From the NCBI GenBank assembly GCA_964390715.1, contig CAYMIM010000036.1, positions 1 through 16,817 of the forward strand: DNA of 16,817 bases. Reading direction: 5' to 3'. The notes beneath the pieces were generated by a model. That model had not been told where the DNA came from and ran no database searches. It was given only the letters and a program-made list of their open reading frames with translations. This stretch comes from JACOVP01 sp964390715. Its GTDB lineage: Archaea > Nanobdellota > Nanobdellia > SCGC-AAA011-G17 > UBA489. The position numbers and the translations under genes were made by a program. Position 1 is the first letter of the stretch. Every line of letters starts with the position of its first letter. Positions 1 to 7,580 of the stretch are shown piece after piece.

Positions 1-659
1 TAAGTCATGCTCTCGTTAGTTGTCAGATGAAGCTCTTGGGTAATTGTACTGGCTGATAGTTCTTCTGGATTAAAAAAAGAAAGTCCTGTCAGCGATGGAG
101 TAAAAAAATAAAAGCCCCCAAAGAAAAGCAAAAGAATTAAAAAAACAAAAGGCAATCTTGAGGGTGTTCGTTCTTGATGGAGAGGAGCAGTTGGTTGTTC
201 TGGTGTTGTTTGTTTAAGGCGAAGGATCTTTTGCTCAAGACAGCTAACCTCAGAATCATAATGAATAAAGGTCAGTACATGTCCTCTCTCTCCGAAGAGG
301 GCATCATATCTTTGTAGGTATAACTCTGGAGAGATAATTTGTTTGGTAAGTTGTTGTCGTAAAAGTTTATAGTGTTGTATTTCTTTTTCCTTGCGCTGCT
401 CATAACTCTGAATTTGTTCGCGAAGAACAGCAAGAGGTGAAGGAATAGTCTTTGTTGGTGGTGAAGATATTGGAGGTCTTGCTGTTTGGGGGTCAAGAAT
501 AGCTCCCTGTGACGTTTTCAAGGCCTGTAATTTCTGTAGTGCAACCTGTTCATCTCGTCCTAAATAGACAGCTTTAACCTTCCCCTCTTTAGTGCGAATA
601 CTCTCGTAGAAGTAAGGACCTATCTTCTTCCCCTTTTTTGTGATAAATTTTTGATACAA
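1..659 (-). CDS. Partial single-pass membrane protein, N-terminal part (runs off left edge)
   Basis: An uninterrupted frame runs from a TTG codon at 659 to the window edge (219 codons). TTG is the only usable start because an in-frame TAG lies three codons upstream. The N-terminus contains KKGKKIGPYFYES followed by GKVKAVYLG, an N-terminal pattern I associate with large membrane-anchored proteins of DPANN archaea (recollection, not a search). A Pro-rich linker and a charged, coiled-coil-like stretch (roughly residues 75-120, rich in Glu, Gln and Lys) follow. A hydrophobic segment near residues 165-185 (LPFVFLILLLLFFGGFYFF) precedes a Ser/Thr-rich, probably extracellular part. I infer a cytosolic N-terminal domain, one membrane span, and an outer region beyond the edge. 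It lies downstream of the beta-helix/membrane-anchor pair but has its own TATA-like box. Function unknown. Confidence 0.75.
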   Translation of the reverse strand, partial: MYQKFITKKGKKIGPYFYESIRTKEGKVKAVYLGRDEQVALQKLQALKTSQGAILDPQTARPPISSPPTKTIPSPLAVLREQIQSYEQRKEKEIQHYKLLRQQLTKQIISPELYLQRYDALFGERGHVLTFIHYDSEVSCLEQKILRLKQTTPEQPTAPLHQERTPSRLPFVFLILLLFFGGFYFFTPSLTGLSFFNPEELSASTITQELHLTTNESMT

Positions 660-664
660 GCGCC

Positions 665-714
665 TCTAACCCCTCTTTAAGGTTAGAAAGTGTAGTGCAA
701 CCGCTTTATTTAAA
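665..714 (-). promoter_or_regulatory. TATA box and leader inverted repeat before the partial membrane gene
   Basis: Reading the minus strand, TTTAAATA (707-714) is a good archaeal TATA box, predicting transcription to begin near 685. Arms TCTAACC and GGTTAGA (665-671 and 681-687) form a 7-bp inverted repeat with a 9-nt loop. The motif GAGGGGTTAGAGG ends 3 nt before the TTG start and can serve as a loose Shine-Dalgarno sequence. The repeat could be a regulator site or a hairpin masking the ribosome site; neither is shown. Confidence 0.4.
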
Positions 715-716
715 GA

Positions 717-1049
717 TTATGGTGTTTCTGAGCCATCTAAAGATGGAGGTAGTTGATCTTCTAAAGGCGTAGAAAGAGGAACAGTAGCTGATTCTTCAAT
801 AAATTTCCCTGTAATAGGTGTAGGTTCAGACAAGGCTGGTTTCTTTCCTTGCATAGCGAGACCAAGGATAGATTCAAGGTTATGATCTTTTTGATAAGTA
901 TCTATACTATCACCAGCGGGCTTTCCTAAGAAAAGTTCTATGATTTGGAGATCACTTCTCTCCAGTACAGCAAGAGTCATTCCCAAAGAGAAGAAAATTC
1001 CCAAGAGTAACAAGATCCAGAATTTTAAAGAGAGTTTATAGCGCGTCAT
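717..1049 (-). CDS. Small membrane-anchored hypothetical protein
   Basis: This 110-residue protein has a basic start (MTRYKLSLKF) and one hydrophobic segment at about residues 11-28 (WILLLLGIFFSLGMTLAVL). A polar, Pro/Ser/Thr-rich remainder is probably exported, so it is either a signal-anchored surface protein or a secreted one. Its ATG overlaps the TGA stop of the upstream beta-helix gene (ATGA). AGGAGTGATC, a near-perfect Shine-Dalgarno sequence, lies at 1058-1067, 8 nt before the ATG inside the upstream gene. The two genes are therefore very likely translationally coupled and may act together at the cell surface, for example with this protein anchoring the secreted partner (inference). 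No known domain recognised. Confidence 0.7.
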   Translation of the reverse strand: MTRYKLSLKFWILLLLGIFFSLGMTLAVLERSDLQIIELFLGKPAGDSIDTYQKDHNLESILGLAMQGKKPALSEPTPITGKFIEESATVPLSTPLEDQLPPSLDGSETP

Positions 1050-3691
1050 TGTTGTAAGATCACTCCTTTCGATTTATAGGTAGCTAATACTGATTCAGGC
1101 ACACCTTGCGCGGGATTAAAAGGAATGAAGTTGAAATAAACAGGTAATCCATGAAGCGCGGGTAATGGTAAAACATTCCAAATAACAGTGGCTACGCCTT
1201 GGCTGTCAAAAGTTCCTGTATGCACAAATCCTAATTGTGGCCCATAAAGTAAAGAAGCGACAAATAATCCGCTGCCGGTAAGATCAATAAGTCTTCCATC
1301 GCTTAAGAAGAAACCTGGTGTCGTTGTCAGATCCATAGCGAAGAGATATTGTTTGTTTGCCATGTCAGGATCAACAAGTTGAATAGTCATGGGCTGACCT
1401 ATTTTTGGTGTCGTGCTGCTCACAGTGATTTGTGGATAAGGTAATTTCTTCCATCCATCAATGCGTGCAAACGGATATTTGTCTTCAATGGTCCCTAATG
1501 AAATAAGACGATAAGGATTATCACAAATACCATCCCAGTTATTATCTATACAAGGGTGTGGAGAATAATAATTTCCCTCGCCATTCAGATTCCATTGATT
1601 GTTAGCTCCACCATCTGTAGGTTTATTTGTAGGAGTATAATCTACAAAATTATTATGGTAAATAACATTATTTAAGCAATTAGAGTTTAAAATGTAAATA
1701 GGGCGAGCAGATATAGAACTACTGATAGTATTCTCGCTAATGTTATTATTCGAAGATCCAGACCGCAGGCTGAGTTGTCCATTTTGATTCTGGGTAATTA
1801 AATTATCGGCTAGCTTGCTATCAGTGACAGTATCAAATCTTACTCCCCATTGTGTCTGGCTGATAGTGTTCTTTTCCAAATATATTCGCTGGGAATTTTT
1901 AATCCAGGCGCCATTATCAATACTCAGAGAAAAAACAGAATACAGAACAGAAATATCATTCGAAAGATCAATTACCATTCCATTTTGATTATTAATGACT
2001 GCGCAGTTCTTGATTTGCACATTTTGTCTGCCAGTGACTGCAATACCGGTAACACCAGCGCCATTGCTATCCAAGACAGCTCCATTGCAGTCCAGTTTGA
2101 CATTATCCGCGGTTACGCTAATGCCATCAGGTACAAGATAAGTTCCAGGGCTGAAAGTAACATCTTCTTTGACTTCGCATCCACTCACTACTTGCGGTAG
2201 ATAGAGTTTGCAATTAGGATCACTTTCGCCAATAAAGACATTGAAATTAACTCCTCCATTCAAATTAGAAGGTTCTGTAGCGACAGCTTTGAAGACATAA
2301 TTGCCAGCGCTTTTGAGGTTAGTCTGCCAGATAAATTCATTAGGTTTATTCAGAACAGGGATAAATCTAGGATCAAGAAGTCCATTGCTGTCTTTGATAG
2401 CGTACGTCAGAGGTTCATTATTGTAGGAAACTGCTTTGATGATCACATACACTGCGCCAACTTCATTGATGCTGATATCGGCGATAGGATCCACACCAGG
2501 AGGAGGGGAACCAGAAGGGTTTGACTTAGAGCGCATGGCATATTTGTCTTGTTTATTTACGTCAAACGTGTAAGGGTCGTCGCAAATATTGTCGAAATTT
2601 CTATCCGTGCAGCACATGCTTCCTTTGCACTGAGTGTCCTTGAAAAATATGTCATAAAAATTGCCAAAGGTGTAATTATTTCCCAAAATGCGGATAGCGT
2701 CATTCCATTTGTTATTTAATCCTTCATCATACGCGGGATCAACAGTATTGTCAAAGAAGTTCATAAAAACAGTAGTATTCTCCGAGGTGCTGGATAATTG
2801 AACACCCACATTAGAAATACTGTCCTGTAGTCGAAGAACTAAATCAAAACTATTTCGTTGAACGCGGTTATTTTTAGAGTTAACTAAAACACCAACATCA
2901 GTGTCAAAAATCTGGTTCAATTCGACAACAGCGTCATCAGCGCCTTGCCCCAATTCTATGCCTCGATAAGCGTTCTGGATGGTATTTTGTCTAATCTCAT
3001 TGCTTTTGGCGCTAATAGCCCCGGTGTTTTTAATATAAATTCTTCCTGAGTTAAGCAGTGTATTAGAGCCAATATAATTATTATCGATAGTATTATGCGA
3101 AGAGCCTTCTAAAAGAATCGCGGTATCGCCATCTATGTAAGAGAAGTTATTGTCTTGAATATTGCTGTTGTTGGTATATTGCAAAAAAATGCCTCGGTAA
3201 GAGCTTAAAACTGTGTTGTTGATAATTTGATGATTGATTGCTGGTGAAGGAGTCATAACAGTATTATTAAAATTGCTGCCGATGATGCGAATCACCCAAT
3301 TGCCATTGTTAAAAGTATTATCTCTTACAGTTAGATGTTCTACGGGAGGTTTGGGAAGAGTGCCGGGATAAGATATTGGTTGCTCGTTGGAGACTGCGTA
3401 ACCGTAGTTGGTAAAGTAGCAATTTTTGATAGTGATGTCCTTAGTCCCACCAACTTGTATTAAAGGTCTGCCCAAATTCTTGTCAATAAGCCGCGCCCCA
3501 TTGCAGTCCAAAGTAGTGCTATTTACAACAAAAGTAAGATTCTCAACCTGATAAACCCCTGGAGTAAAGGTAGTGTCTTGCGAAATCGTGCAATGGTCTG
3601 TAGGAGTTTTTCCACATTCAGCAGCGGAAACAAAAGTAAAGGCTAGAAAGAATCCTAAGAAAATGCCTAACAACAGCGACGTGAATTTCAT
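1046..3691 (-). CDS. Secreted double right-handed beta-helix (NosD/PbH1-type) surface protein
   Basis: The protein has 881 residues. Residues 1-24 are a signal peptide (MKFTSLLLGIFLGFFLAFTF, then VSAA). Two parallel beta-helix modules follow. Each opens with a Cys pair, F(T/S)PGxYxV, LDCNGA, then IKNC, and runs through Asn-rich helix rungs (NNTV, NNYIGSN, DNLITQN). Each closes with an Asn/Asp-rich ICDDPY or ICDNPY motif and DKY, a pattern typical of NosD/periplasmic copper-binding-like repeats. Module 1 spans roughly residues 25-390 and module 2 roughly 495-735. Between them are a Pro-rich linker (SGSPPPGVDP) and an Ig/cadherin-like domain (about 400-490). The C-terminal domain (about 740-881) contains FSGT-like and LPALHGLPVYF segments that recall a beta-sandwich at the ends of bacterial secreted proteins (weak resemblance). 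Polysaccharide binding or cleavage is common for such folds, but no catalytic residues can be assigned. Several NxS/T sequons are present. Confidence 0.85.
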   Translation of the reverse strand: MKFTSLLLGIFLGFFLAFTFVSAAECGKTPTDHCTISQDTTFTPGVYQVENLTFVVNSTTLDCNGARLIDKNLGRPLIQVGGTKDITIKNCYFTNYGYAVSNEQPISYPGTLPKPPVEHLTVRDNTFNNGNWVIRIIGSNFNNTVMTPSPAINHQIINNTVLSSYRGIFLQYTNNSNIQDNNFSYIDGDTAILLEGSSHNTIDNNYIGSNTLLNSGRIYIKNTGAISAKSNEIRQNTIQNAYRGIELGQGADDAVVELNQIFDTDVGVLVNSKNNRVQRNSFDLVLRLQDSISNVGVQLSSTSENTTVFMNFFDNTVDPAYDEGLNNKWNDAIRILGNNYTFGNFYDIFFKDTQCKGSMCCTDRNFDNICDDPYTFDVNKQDKYAMRSKSNPSGSPPPGVDPIADISINEVGAVYVIIKAVSYNNEPLTYAIKDSNGLLDPRFIPVLNKPNEFIWQTNLKSAGNYVFKAVATEPSNLNGGVNFNVFIGESDPNCKLYLPQVVSGCEVKEDVTFSPGTYLVPDGISVTADNVKLDCNGAVLDSNGAGVTGIAVTGRQNVQIKNCAVINNQNGMVIDLSNDISVLYSVFSLSIDNGAWIKNSQRIYLEKNTISQTQWGVRFDTVTDSKLADNLITQNQNGQLSLRSGSSNNNISENTISSSISARPIYILNSNCLNNVIYHNNFVDYTPTNKPTDGGANNQWNLNGEGNYYSPHPCIDNNWDGICDNPYRLISLGTIEDKYPFARIDGWKKLPYPQITVSSTTPKIGQPMTIQLVDPDMANKQYLFAMDLTTTPGFFLSDGRLIDLTGSGLFVASLLYGPQLGFVHTGTFDSQGVATVIWNVLPLPALHGLPVYFNFIPFNPAQGVPESVLATYKSKGVILQQ

Positions 3692-3710
3692 AGAGTACTC
3701 ATAACCCCTA

Positions 3711-3741
3711 ACATATAAGGTAAAACTCCTTAATAAGCTTA
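3711..3741 (-). promoter_or_regulatory. Promoter of the beta-helix gene
   Basis: CCTTATATGT (3711-3720) is TATA-like, with its centre about 25 bp before the ATG at 3691, which predicts a leaderless transcript. A second AT-rich box, GCTTATTAAGG (about 3731-3741), would instead give a leader of about 20 nt containing AGGGGTTATGAG. The sequence alone does not decide between them. Confidence 0.45.
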
Positions 3742-3831
3742 TCGCAGTATTGTCTTTGACCAGTAGTAGGAAAGAAAGCGAAAAAGGGTGTTTAAAAAAA
3801 GAGAAGATAAGGAAAGAGAGAAGAAAATAAA

Positions 3832-3864
3832 AAAGAAAAGAAAAAAAGACGAGTTATCGTCTTT
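3832..3864 (-). terminator. Hairpin plus U-tract terminator whose loop holds the stop codon
   Basis: On the minus strand AAAGACGA (3864-3857), TAAC loop, then TCGTCTTT (3852-3845) form a perfect 8-bp stem, followed directly by more T residues and a T-rich tract. The TAA stop codon of the S-layer-like gene is inside the 4-nt loop, and its last two Arg codons are in the 5' arm. Archaeal termination usually relies on U-tracts alone, so the hairpin may add efficiency or protect the 3' end. Confidence 0.65.
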
Positions 3865-5200
3865 GGTTGCCTGAATACTGAGGGTAATAGTAGTAGGTTT
3901 GACCTTCAGCGACATTCGTCATAGTTTCATTGCCATTACCATCTTCTTTCATCTTGCGGAAAGCGATGATAAGACCTAAAACCACTAAAGCGATAACCAA
4001 GATCACGAAGATCACGGCTAAAACTGTCTTGAGTGAAGCTGTGTTGGTTTCTTTCTTGACGCCAACGACTTCAGTGTTGACATTGAACTCATGAACGATT
4101 TCTCGTCCCATAAGGACACGAACGACAGAAACATAGTTTCTTGGTTCAGCGTTGTCATTGGCTCTGATGAAGATATTCGCTTCAGCGGTGCCATCAGCTA
4201 GAACGGTGATGAAACCAGGTTCTACACGGTATTGGCCCCAAGGCGCTACACCATCAACTTGAATAGTGTATAATCCTTTTTCAGTGCCCATGTTGGCGAA
4301 CATCAGCTTGTACGAAGTTTCCTCGTTTTGGTTGACGCGCTTAGTCGTGCTGTCGATGTTGATTAACGTGTCAACTTCCTTAGGTTGCTCCAAACCCTTG
4401 ACAAAGATCTTTCGTGATTCAGTCAAAAGGCTGTGGCCTCGGTTGTATAAAACGTCAACTTTTAACAGGTATTCCCCAGTTTTAGCGTCCTCAGGAATTC
4501 TCAAGAGGAAGTCTAGTTGTCTGGAGCTTTGTTCATCGAGTCTGAATACTTCATTTTCTTCTTGGTGTTCAGTGATGAGCTCATCAATGTAATTGCTGGT
4601 GAAGATGCCTAATTCAGGGACAGAGACAGTGACTCTGACATCATCTTCCTTCAATTCACCCATGTTCTCAACACGGACAATAGGGAAAATAGGTTGTCCT
4701 GCCATGACAGAAGTGCTAGGGTTAACAACAATGTCAAAGATGTTCAAAGAGTGTCTTTGTTCATCAATGTTTAAAGTGAATTCCACTTGGTCTTCATTTC
4801 TTGAGTCAGAAGCTTCAATGCGTAGAGTGTATAACTCAGAAGCGTCAATGTCTTCTGGAATAACTAAAGTGAGTTTCTTTTTATAGACAAGACCTTGATC
4901 AACAGAGAAAATTTCGCTGATATCAGAAACAGTGCCAAATTCATAGCCGACGATTCTTGCTTCAACGCGGACATCAGGAACTTGACCGCCTGGAATAGTC
5001 GCGTTGCCTTGAAGAGTAACTTCAATTTCGATAGTCTCGCCTCGTTCAACATCGAGGTTAGGAATGGTGTTGCTTCCACCAAAGACTTGAAGGTCATTCA
5101 CCTCCACAGAAAGAATATCATAATCTGGTGCTGCCGCGGAGACTAAGCCTGCGCAAACAGCGAACACTAGCATAAGTGCATAGATAAATGTTGATTTCAT
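3854..5200 (-). CDS. Putative S-layer-like membrane-anchored Ig-domain protein
   Basis: The protein has 448 residues. A signal peptide (residues 1-22, ending LVSAA) is followed by three beta-rich Ig/CARDB/NEW3-like domains, roughly residues 26-145, 150-270 and 280-375. Typical strands include VRVENMGELKEDDVRVTVSV and the RIPEDAKTGEYLLKV type of edge. A C-terminal transmembrane helix (about 392-414, AVIFVILVIALVVLGLIIAF) and a 34-residue tail with TYYYYPQY follow. This matches the COG1361/S-layer-like protein plan frequent in DPANN genomes. It probably stands outside the cell, held by the C-terminal helix with the Tyr-rich tail in the cytosol. It has its own promoter and its own terminator, so it is likely monocistronic and possibly abundant. 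The ATG at 5200 follows a GGGGGTTA leader motif. Assignment to the S-layer itself is inference. Confidence 0.8.
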   Translation of the reverse strand: MKSTFIYALMLVFAVCAGLVSAAAPDYDILSVEVNDLQVFGGSNTIPNLDVERGETIEIEVTLQGNATIPGGQVPDVRVEARIVGYEFGTVSDISEIFSVDQGLVYKKKLTLVIPEDIDASELYTLRIEASDSRNEDQVEFTLNIDEQRHSLNIFDIVVNPSTSVMAGQPIFPIVRVENMGELKEDDVRVTVSVPELGIFTSNYIDELITEHQEENEVFRLDEQSSRQLDFLLRIPEDAKTGEYLLKVDVLYNRGHSLLTESRKIFVKGLEQPKEVDTLINIDSTTKRVNQNEETSYKLMFANMGTEKGLYTIQVDGVAPWGQYRVEPGFITVLADGTAEANIFIRANDNAEPRNYVSVVRVLMGREIVHEFNVNTEVVGVKKETNTASLKTVLAVIFVILVIALVVLGLIIAFRKMKEDGNGNETMTNVAEGQTYYYYPQYSGNQRR

Positions 5201-5225
5201 GGTATTGTGTAACCCCCAATGTTTC

Positions 5226-5275
5226 TCGAGATATCTCGAATCGTTGTTATTGGTCAGTTACGACTAGTATATAAA
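5226..5275 (-). promoter_or_regulatory. TATA box and 14-bp palindrome before the S-layer-like gene
   Basis: TTTATATA on the minus strand (5268-5275) predicts a start near 5246 and a leader of about 46 nt. The leader contains a perfect 14-bp palindrome TCGAGATATCTCGA (5226-5239), just inside the transcript. It also has GGGGGTTA 9 nt before the ATG, a likely weak ribosome site. The palindrome suits a dimeric repressor or a short hairpin. Confidence 0.55.
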
Positions 5276-5300
5276 TCTTTCGGGTAGTGACAACAAATTG

Positions 5301-5861
5301 CTAAAGAGTGCGGAGAAGAGCTGCGGAGCCTAAGATGAGCAGCATGCCAACGATGACTAAAGTGCTTGCTAACAACAAATCTACAGGTGGTTCATCTACT
5401 TGCTGGGATGATAGTGATGGAAGATGCGCGGTGGGCGGGTCTTGAATATAAGAAGTAAGTTGCACAGTTTTGCATCCAGCGAAGGTGAATGATTGAAAGC
5501 TTTCTTTGATGTCTTTTCCGCTATAGAGATAAGCGTCAAATGTGAATTTCCCTTGGGGCTCTTCGCTGAAATATAAAGGTATCAGGATTTGTTCTCTGCT
5601 TCTTGGTTCAATTTTGGTGCTTGGGGAAAACGCGTGCACTCCTAAAGGTTTATTGAGCAATTCCACATATGCTTCTTCTGTGAATGATCCTGCGTTGACT
5701 ATATCTACTAACACTAAAACTTCCTTACTGCAACGCAATGATTCCGCGCTTATGATGATGCTGGAGATACTGATGTCATGTTCCAGTTTTTTTTCTGGAG
5801 CTGCGGCTACGAAACTAGTCAAACAAAACAAGACTATAAGCGCAAGAGTAAGTGATTTCAT
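5301..5861 (-). CDS. Small secreted, C-terminally anchored Ig-like protein
   Basis: The protein has 186 residues from the ATG at 5861. A GTG two codons upstream is possible, but the TATA box predicts transcription from about 5864, favouring the ATG and a leaderless message. It has a signal peptide (MKSLTLALIVLFCLTSFVAA), then one beta-sandwich domain (about residues 27-130) of the NEW3/CARDB type seen in the downstream S-layer-like protein. Two cysteines near its ends (in RCSKE and AGCKT) could form a disulfide. A Pro/Ser linker and a transmembrane helix near residues 160-182 (DLLLASTLVIVGMLLILGSA) end the protein. It looks like a one-domain relative or partner of the 448-residue neighbour, encoded just upstream on the same strand. 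Function unknown. Confidence 0.75.
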   Translation of the reverse strand: MKSLTLALIVLFCLTSFVAAAPEKKLEHDISISSIIISAESLRCSKEVLVLVDIVNAGSFTEEAYVELLNKPLGVHAFSPSTKIEPRSREQILIPLYFSEEPQGKFTFDAYLYSGKDIKESFQSFTFAGCKTVQLTSYIQDPPTAHLPSLSSQQVDEPPVDLLLASTLVIVGMLLILGSAALLRTL

Positions 5862-5885
5862 TACCACTAGAGAATAGTGTTATCT

Positions 5886-5893
5886 CTTTTTAT
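5886..5893 (-). promoter_or_regulatory. TATA-like box of the small Ig-like protein gene
   Basis: ATAAAAAG on the minus strand is centred 28 bp before the ATG at 5861, giving an essentially leaderless message. No Shine-Dalgarno sequence is seen. Confidence 0.45.
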
Positions 5894-5939
5894 GTGTTGT
5901 GGTAGAAAGAATATCAGGAGAGCTAATAGAAAAAGTAAA

Positions 5940-6013
5940 TGGGGGTAGTAGGATTTGAACCTACATCAAGCGCTCTGGAGGCGCTCATTCTAACCGGGTT
6001 GAACCATACCCCC
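5940..6013 (-). tRNA. tRNA-Trp (anticodon CCA), no intron
   Basis: The minus strand folds into a full 74-nt cloverleaf. The acceptor pairs GGGGGTA with TACCCCC and the discriminator is A. The D stem is GTTC/GAAT with a 10-nt loop, the anticodon stem AGCGC/GCGCT with loop CTCCAGA (anticodon CCA), and the T arm GTAGG-TTCAAAT-CCTAC. CCA is not encoded at the 3' end, where a T-rich run follows. No intron interrupts the anticodon loop. Confidence 0.93.
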
Positions 6014-6037
6014 TACAGAGAAAAAATACCCATAGAA

Positions 6038-6045
6038 CTTTATAA
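6038..6045 (-). promoter_or_regulatory. TATA box of the tRNA-Trp gene
   Basis: TTATAAAG on the minus strand (within CCTTATAAAG) is centred about 28 bp before the mature 5' end at 6013. The tRNA therefore has its own promoter, separate from arvC. Confidence 0.6.
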
Positions 6046-6062
6046 GGATTTCTTTTGTAGAT

Positions 6063-6485
6063 TTATTTTTCTTCTTCTACACTAGGCTCAGGAACATCGT
6101 CATCATCTTTATCGCCAAGCTTTCTCGTGAACGTCGAAGCAATATCAATCACATATTTCCCTTCCGCTAGTTTATACACAAGTGGTTTTCCTTTGAATAA
6201 GTCAATGAGATCTATTTCAAATTTGCCTGGTTGCAGCATGCGGATAGATTCTAAATCTAAAACAACAGGATGTTCTGGCTCTTGCTCTTCGCCAACAAAA
6301 TCCATCGCGTCATGCTCAAGTTGCTGTTTGTCTTCAACAGTTAATTGCGCGGTCATCTCTTTGGCTGCTTTAATAGCTTCTCGTTTCATGTAGAAAAAAA
6401 ATCTGCTCCCGCACGTGCATCCCTTCAAGATGATATCAGAGCCGTCATCATACATCTTGGAGCAACGGACGCATTGGTGGGGCAT
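6063..6485 (-). CDS. arvC: OapC/ArvC family zinc-ribbon protein (DUF2072)
   Basis: The protein has 140 residues. The N-terminal zinc ribbon has C5xxC8 and C23xC25, then an aromatic stretch FFFYMKRE, which is the DUF2072 (OapC/ArvC) signature. A middle helical, acidic region is followed by a C-terminal beta-rich segment (GKFEIDLIDLFKGKPLVYKL, then GKYVIDI) and an acidic tail. It is the third gene of arvA-arvB-arvC, 3 nt after the arvB stop, with GAAGGTAA inside the arvB end serving as ribosome site. From memory, in Haloferax volcanii this set accompanies the small GTPase ArvA needed for extracellular vesicle formation. The biochemical role of ArvC is not known to me. Family assignment rests on motif and gene order. 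Confidence 0.85.
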   Translation of the reverse strand: MPHQCVRCSKMYDDGSDIILKGCTCGSRFFFYMKREAIKAAKEMTAQLTVEDKQQLEHDAMDFVGEEQEPEHPVVLDLESIRMLQPGKFEIDLIDLFKGKPLVYKLAEGKYVIDIASTFTRKLGDKDDDDVPEPSVEEEK

Positions 6486-6488
6486 TGC

Positions 6489-6920
6489 TTACCTTCGTTT
6501 GCGAGAGCGTGACGTCGTGCTTCGTTTTTTGGAAGTTTTTCTTCCGCCAACTGCGGTGTGCATCGTCAACAGCATCATGTTATTCGGATCTCGTTTGATC
6601 TCGCGGACAATAGTGGCTGGCCCAATAATAGTAATGCCATCTCTGTTGCCTACTATATATTTGACCATTTCCTTCTTGACGCGTCTCAATAATTGCAAGT
6701 TTTTTTCTTCAGGGTAAATGGTGCAGATCTCAATGCCTCGGAAATTCTCTTCAATCAAGTGCATCGTCTGCTGGATTAATTGTCCTTCCTCTTCAGGATG
6801 TAATCGTCCTTGCATTAAAACAATTTTATTTCCTTTGACAATATCAAGCAGTCTATCAATACGCTCACTCGTCTTCAGATGCTCAATATCCGCGTACGGC
6901 ACAAATTGAAGTTTTAGCAT
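6489..6920 (-). CDS. arvB: OapB/ArvB family protein (DUF2073)
   Basis: The protein has 143 residues. The N-terminal LQFVPYADIEHL, the GRLHPEEEGQLI segment and IEICTI are the conserved pattern of DUF2073, the OapB/ArvB family found next to Era-like GTPases across archaea. The C-terminus is strongly basic (KKRSTTSRSRKRR), which could bind nucleic acid or acidic lipid. It is preceded by a perfect ribosome site GAGGTGA 9 nt before the ATG, located just after the arvA stop, so it is translated from the arvA message. It probably works with the ArvA GTPase. Molecular function is unknown, and the link to vesicle formation is carried over from haloarchaea. Confidence 0.85.
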   Translation of the reverse strand: MLKLQFVPYADIEHLKTSERIDRLLDIVKGNKIVLMQGRLHPEEEGQLIQQTMHLIEENFRGIEICTIYPEEKNLQLLRRVKKEMVKYIVGNRDGITIIGPATIVREIKRDPNNMMLLTMHTAVGGRKTSKKRSTTSRSRKRR

Positions 6921-6935
6921 GTTTCCCTTTCACCT

Positions 6936-7568
6936 CTACTTTAATACCTTGAATAAAGACTCGTAAAATTCTTCCATGTTTTTTCCGTTCATCGCTGAAA
7001 TGCCAACCACATCATATTGGGGGAAAGCGTTTTCGATCTTTTTCAAACTGGATTTCTTCAAATCTACTTTGTTGCCAGCGATAAGGACAGGAATATTTCT
7101 TGCCGCTAAATTACCGATGATGGTGACATTCACTTGCGAATAGGGATTTTGTGTAGAGTCTAAAACAACAACAACACAGTCCATATCATCTAGCCATTTA
7201 ATGGAGTCAATAACGCCTTTGGTCGCTTCTTTTGCTCTGACCTTTGCTTCTTTTTCTGACATCTTGTATTTCATGAAATCTTCATAATCAATCTTCGTCG
7301 CGATGCCTGGAGTGTCAACCAAGCTGAAAGTTAGCTCTTTTTTGCCGTGTTTGATATGAATTTTTTCCTTGACCATGACTTCTCTGGTTTCATGAGGGAC
7401 ATTAGACACAGAACCCATCTTTTCGCCTAGCCAGTCTTTGCAGATGCGATTTGCTAGGGTAGTTTTTCCCGAATTTGGCGGGCCATAGAGACCCATTTTA
7501 ATATGCCTCTTTTGGGAAAAGAGCTTGTCAACCATGCGCTGAATAAAATCTCTTAGGAATTTGATCAT
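6936..7568 (-). CDS. arvA: Era/Ras-like small GTPase ArvA (OapA)
   Basis: This is a 210-residue GTPase. Numbering from a possible TTG start four codons upstream (7580), the motifs are G1 GPPNSGKT (33-40), a switch-I candidate HETREV (63-68), G3 DTPG (89-92), G4 NKVD (170-173) and G5 SAM (195-197). The N-terminus is amphipathic (IKFLRDFIQRMVDKLF), a plausible membrane-contact helix. Gene order with arvB and arvC identifies the archaeal Era-like GTPase whose Haloferax counterpart drives extracellular vesicle release (recollection of the published work). GGAGGGG at 7581-7587 is 2 nt from the TTG and about 12-14 nt from the ATG at 7568. I chose the ATG, but the start is uncertain. A TATA-like box lies upstream, making this the first gene of the operon. 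Confidence 0.85.
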   Translation of the reverse strand: MIKFLRDFIQRMVDKLFSQKRHIKMGLYGPPNSGKTTLANRICKDWLGEKMGSVSNVPHETREVMVKEKIHIKHGKKELTFSLVDTPGIATKIDYEDFMKYKMSEKEAKVRAKEATKGVIDSIKWLDDMDCVVVVLDSTQNPYSQVNVTIIGNLAARNIPVLIAGNKVDLKKSSLKKIENAFPQYDVVGISAMNGKNMEEFYESLFKVLK

Positions 7569-7580
7569 AAAGGTACTCAA

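Noticed and set aside
272..496. 74-residue minus-strand frame
   Set aside because: A different minus-strand frame is open across the whole 1-659 region, with a transmembrane segment and better composition, so this is an overlapping shadow.
1850..2200. Open frame on the plus strand inside the beta-helix gene
   Set aside because: It is antisense to a clear secreted protein with signal peptide and repeats, and its translation shows no coherent domain.
4266..5146. Several plus-strand frames opposite the S-layer-like gene
   Set aside because: They are antisense frames of a strongly supported gene, with Ser/Cys-rich low-complexity translations and no start signals.
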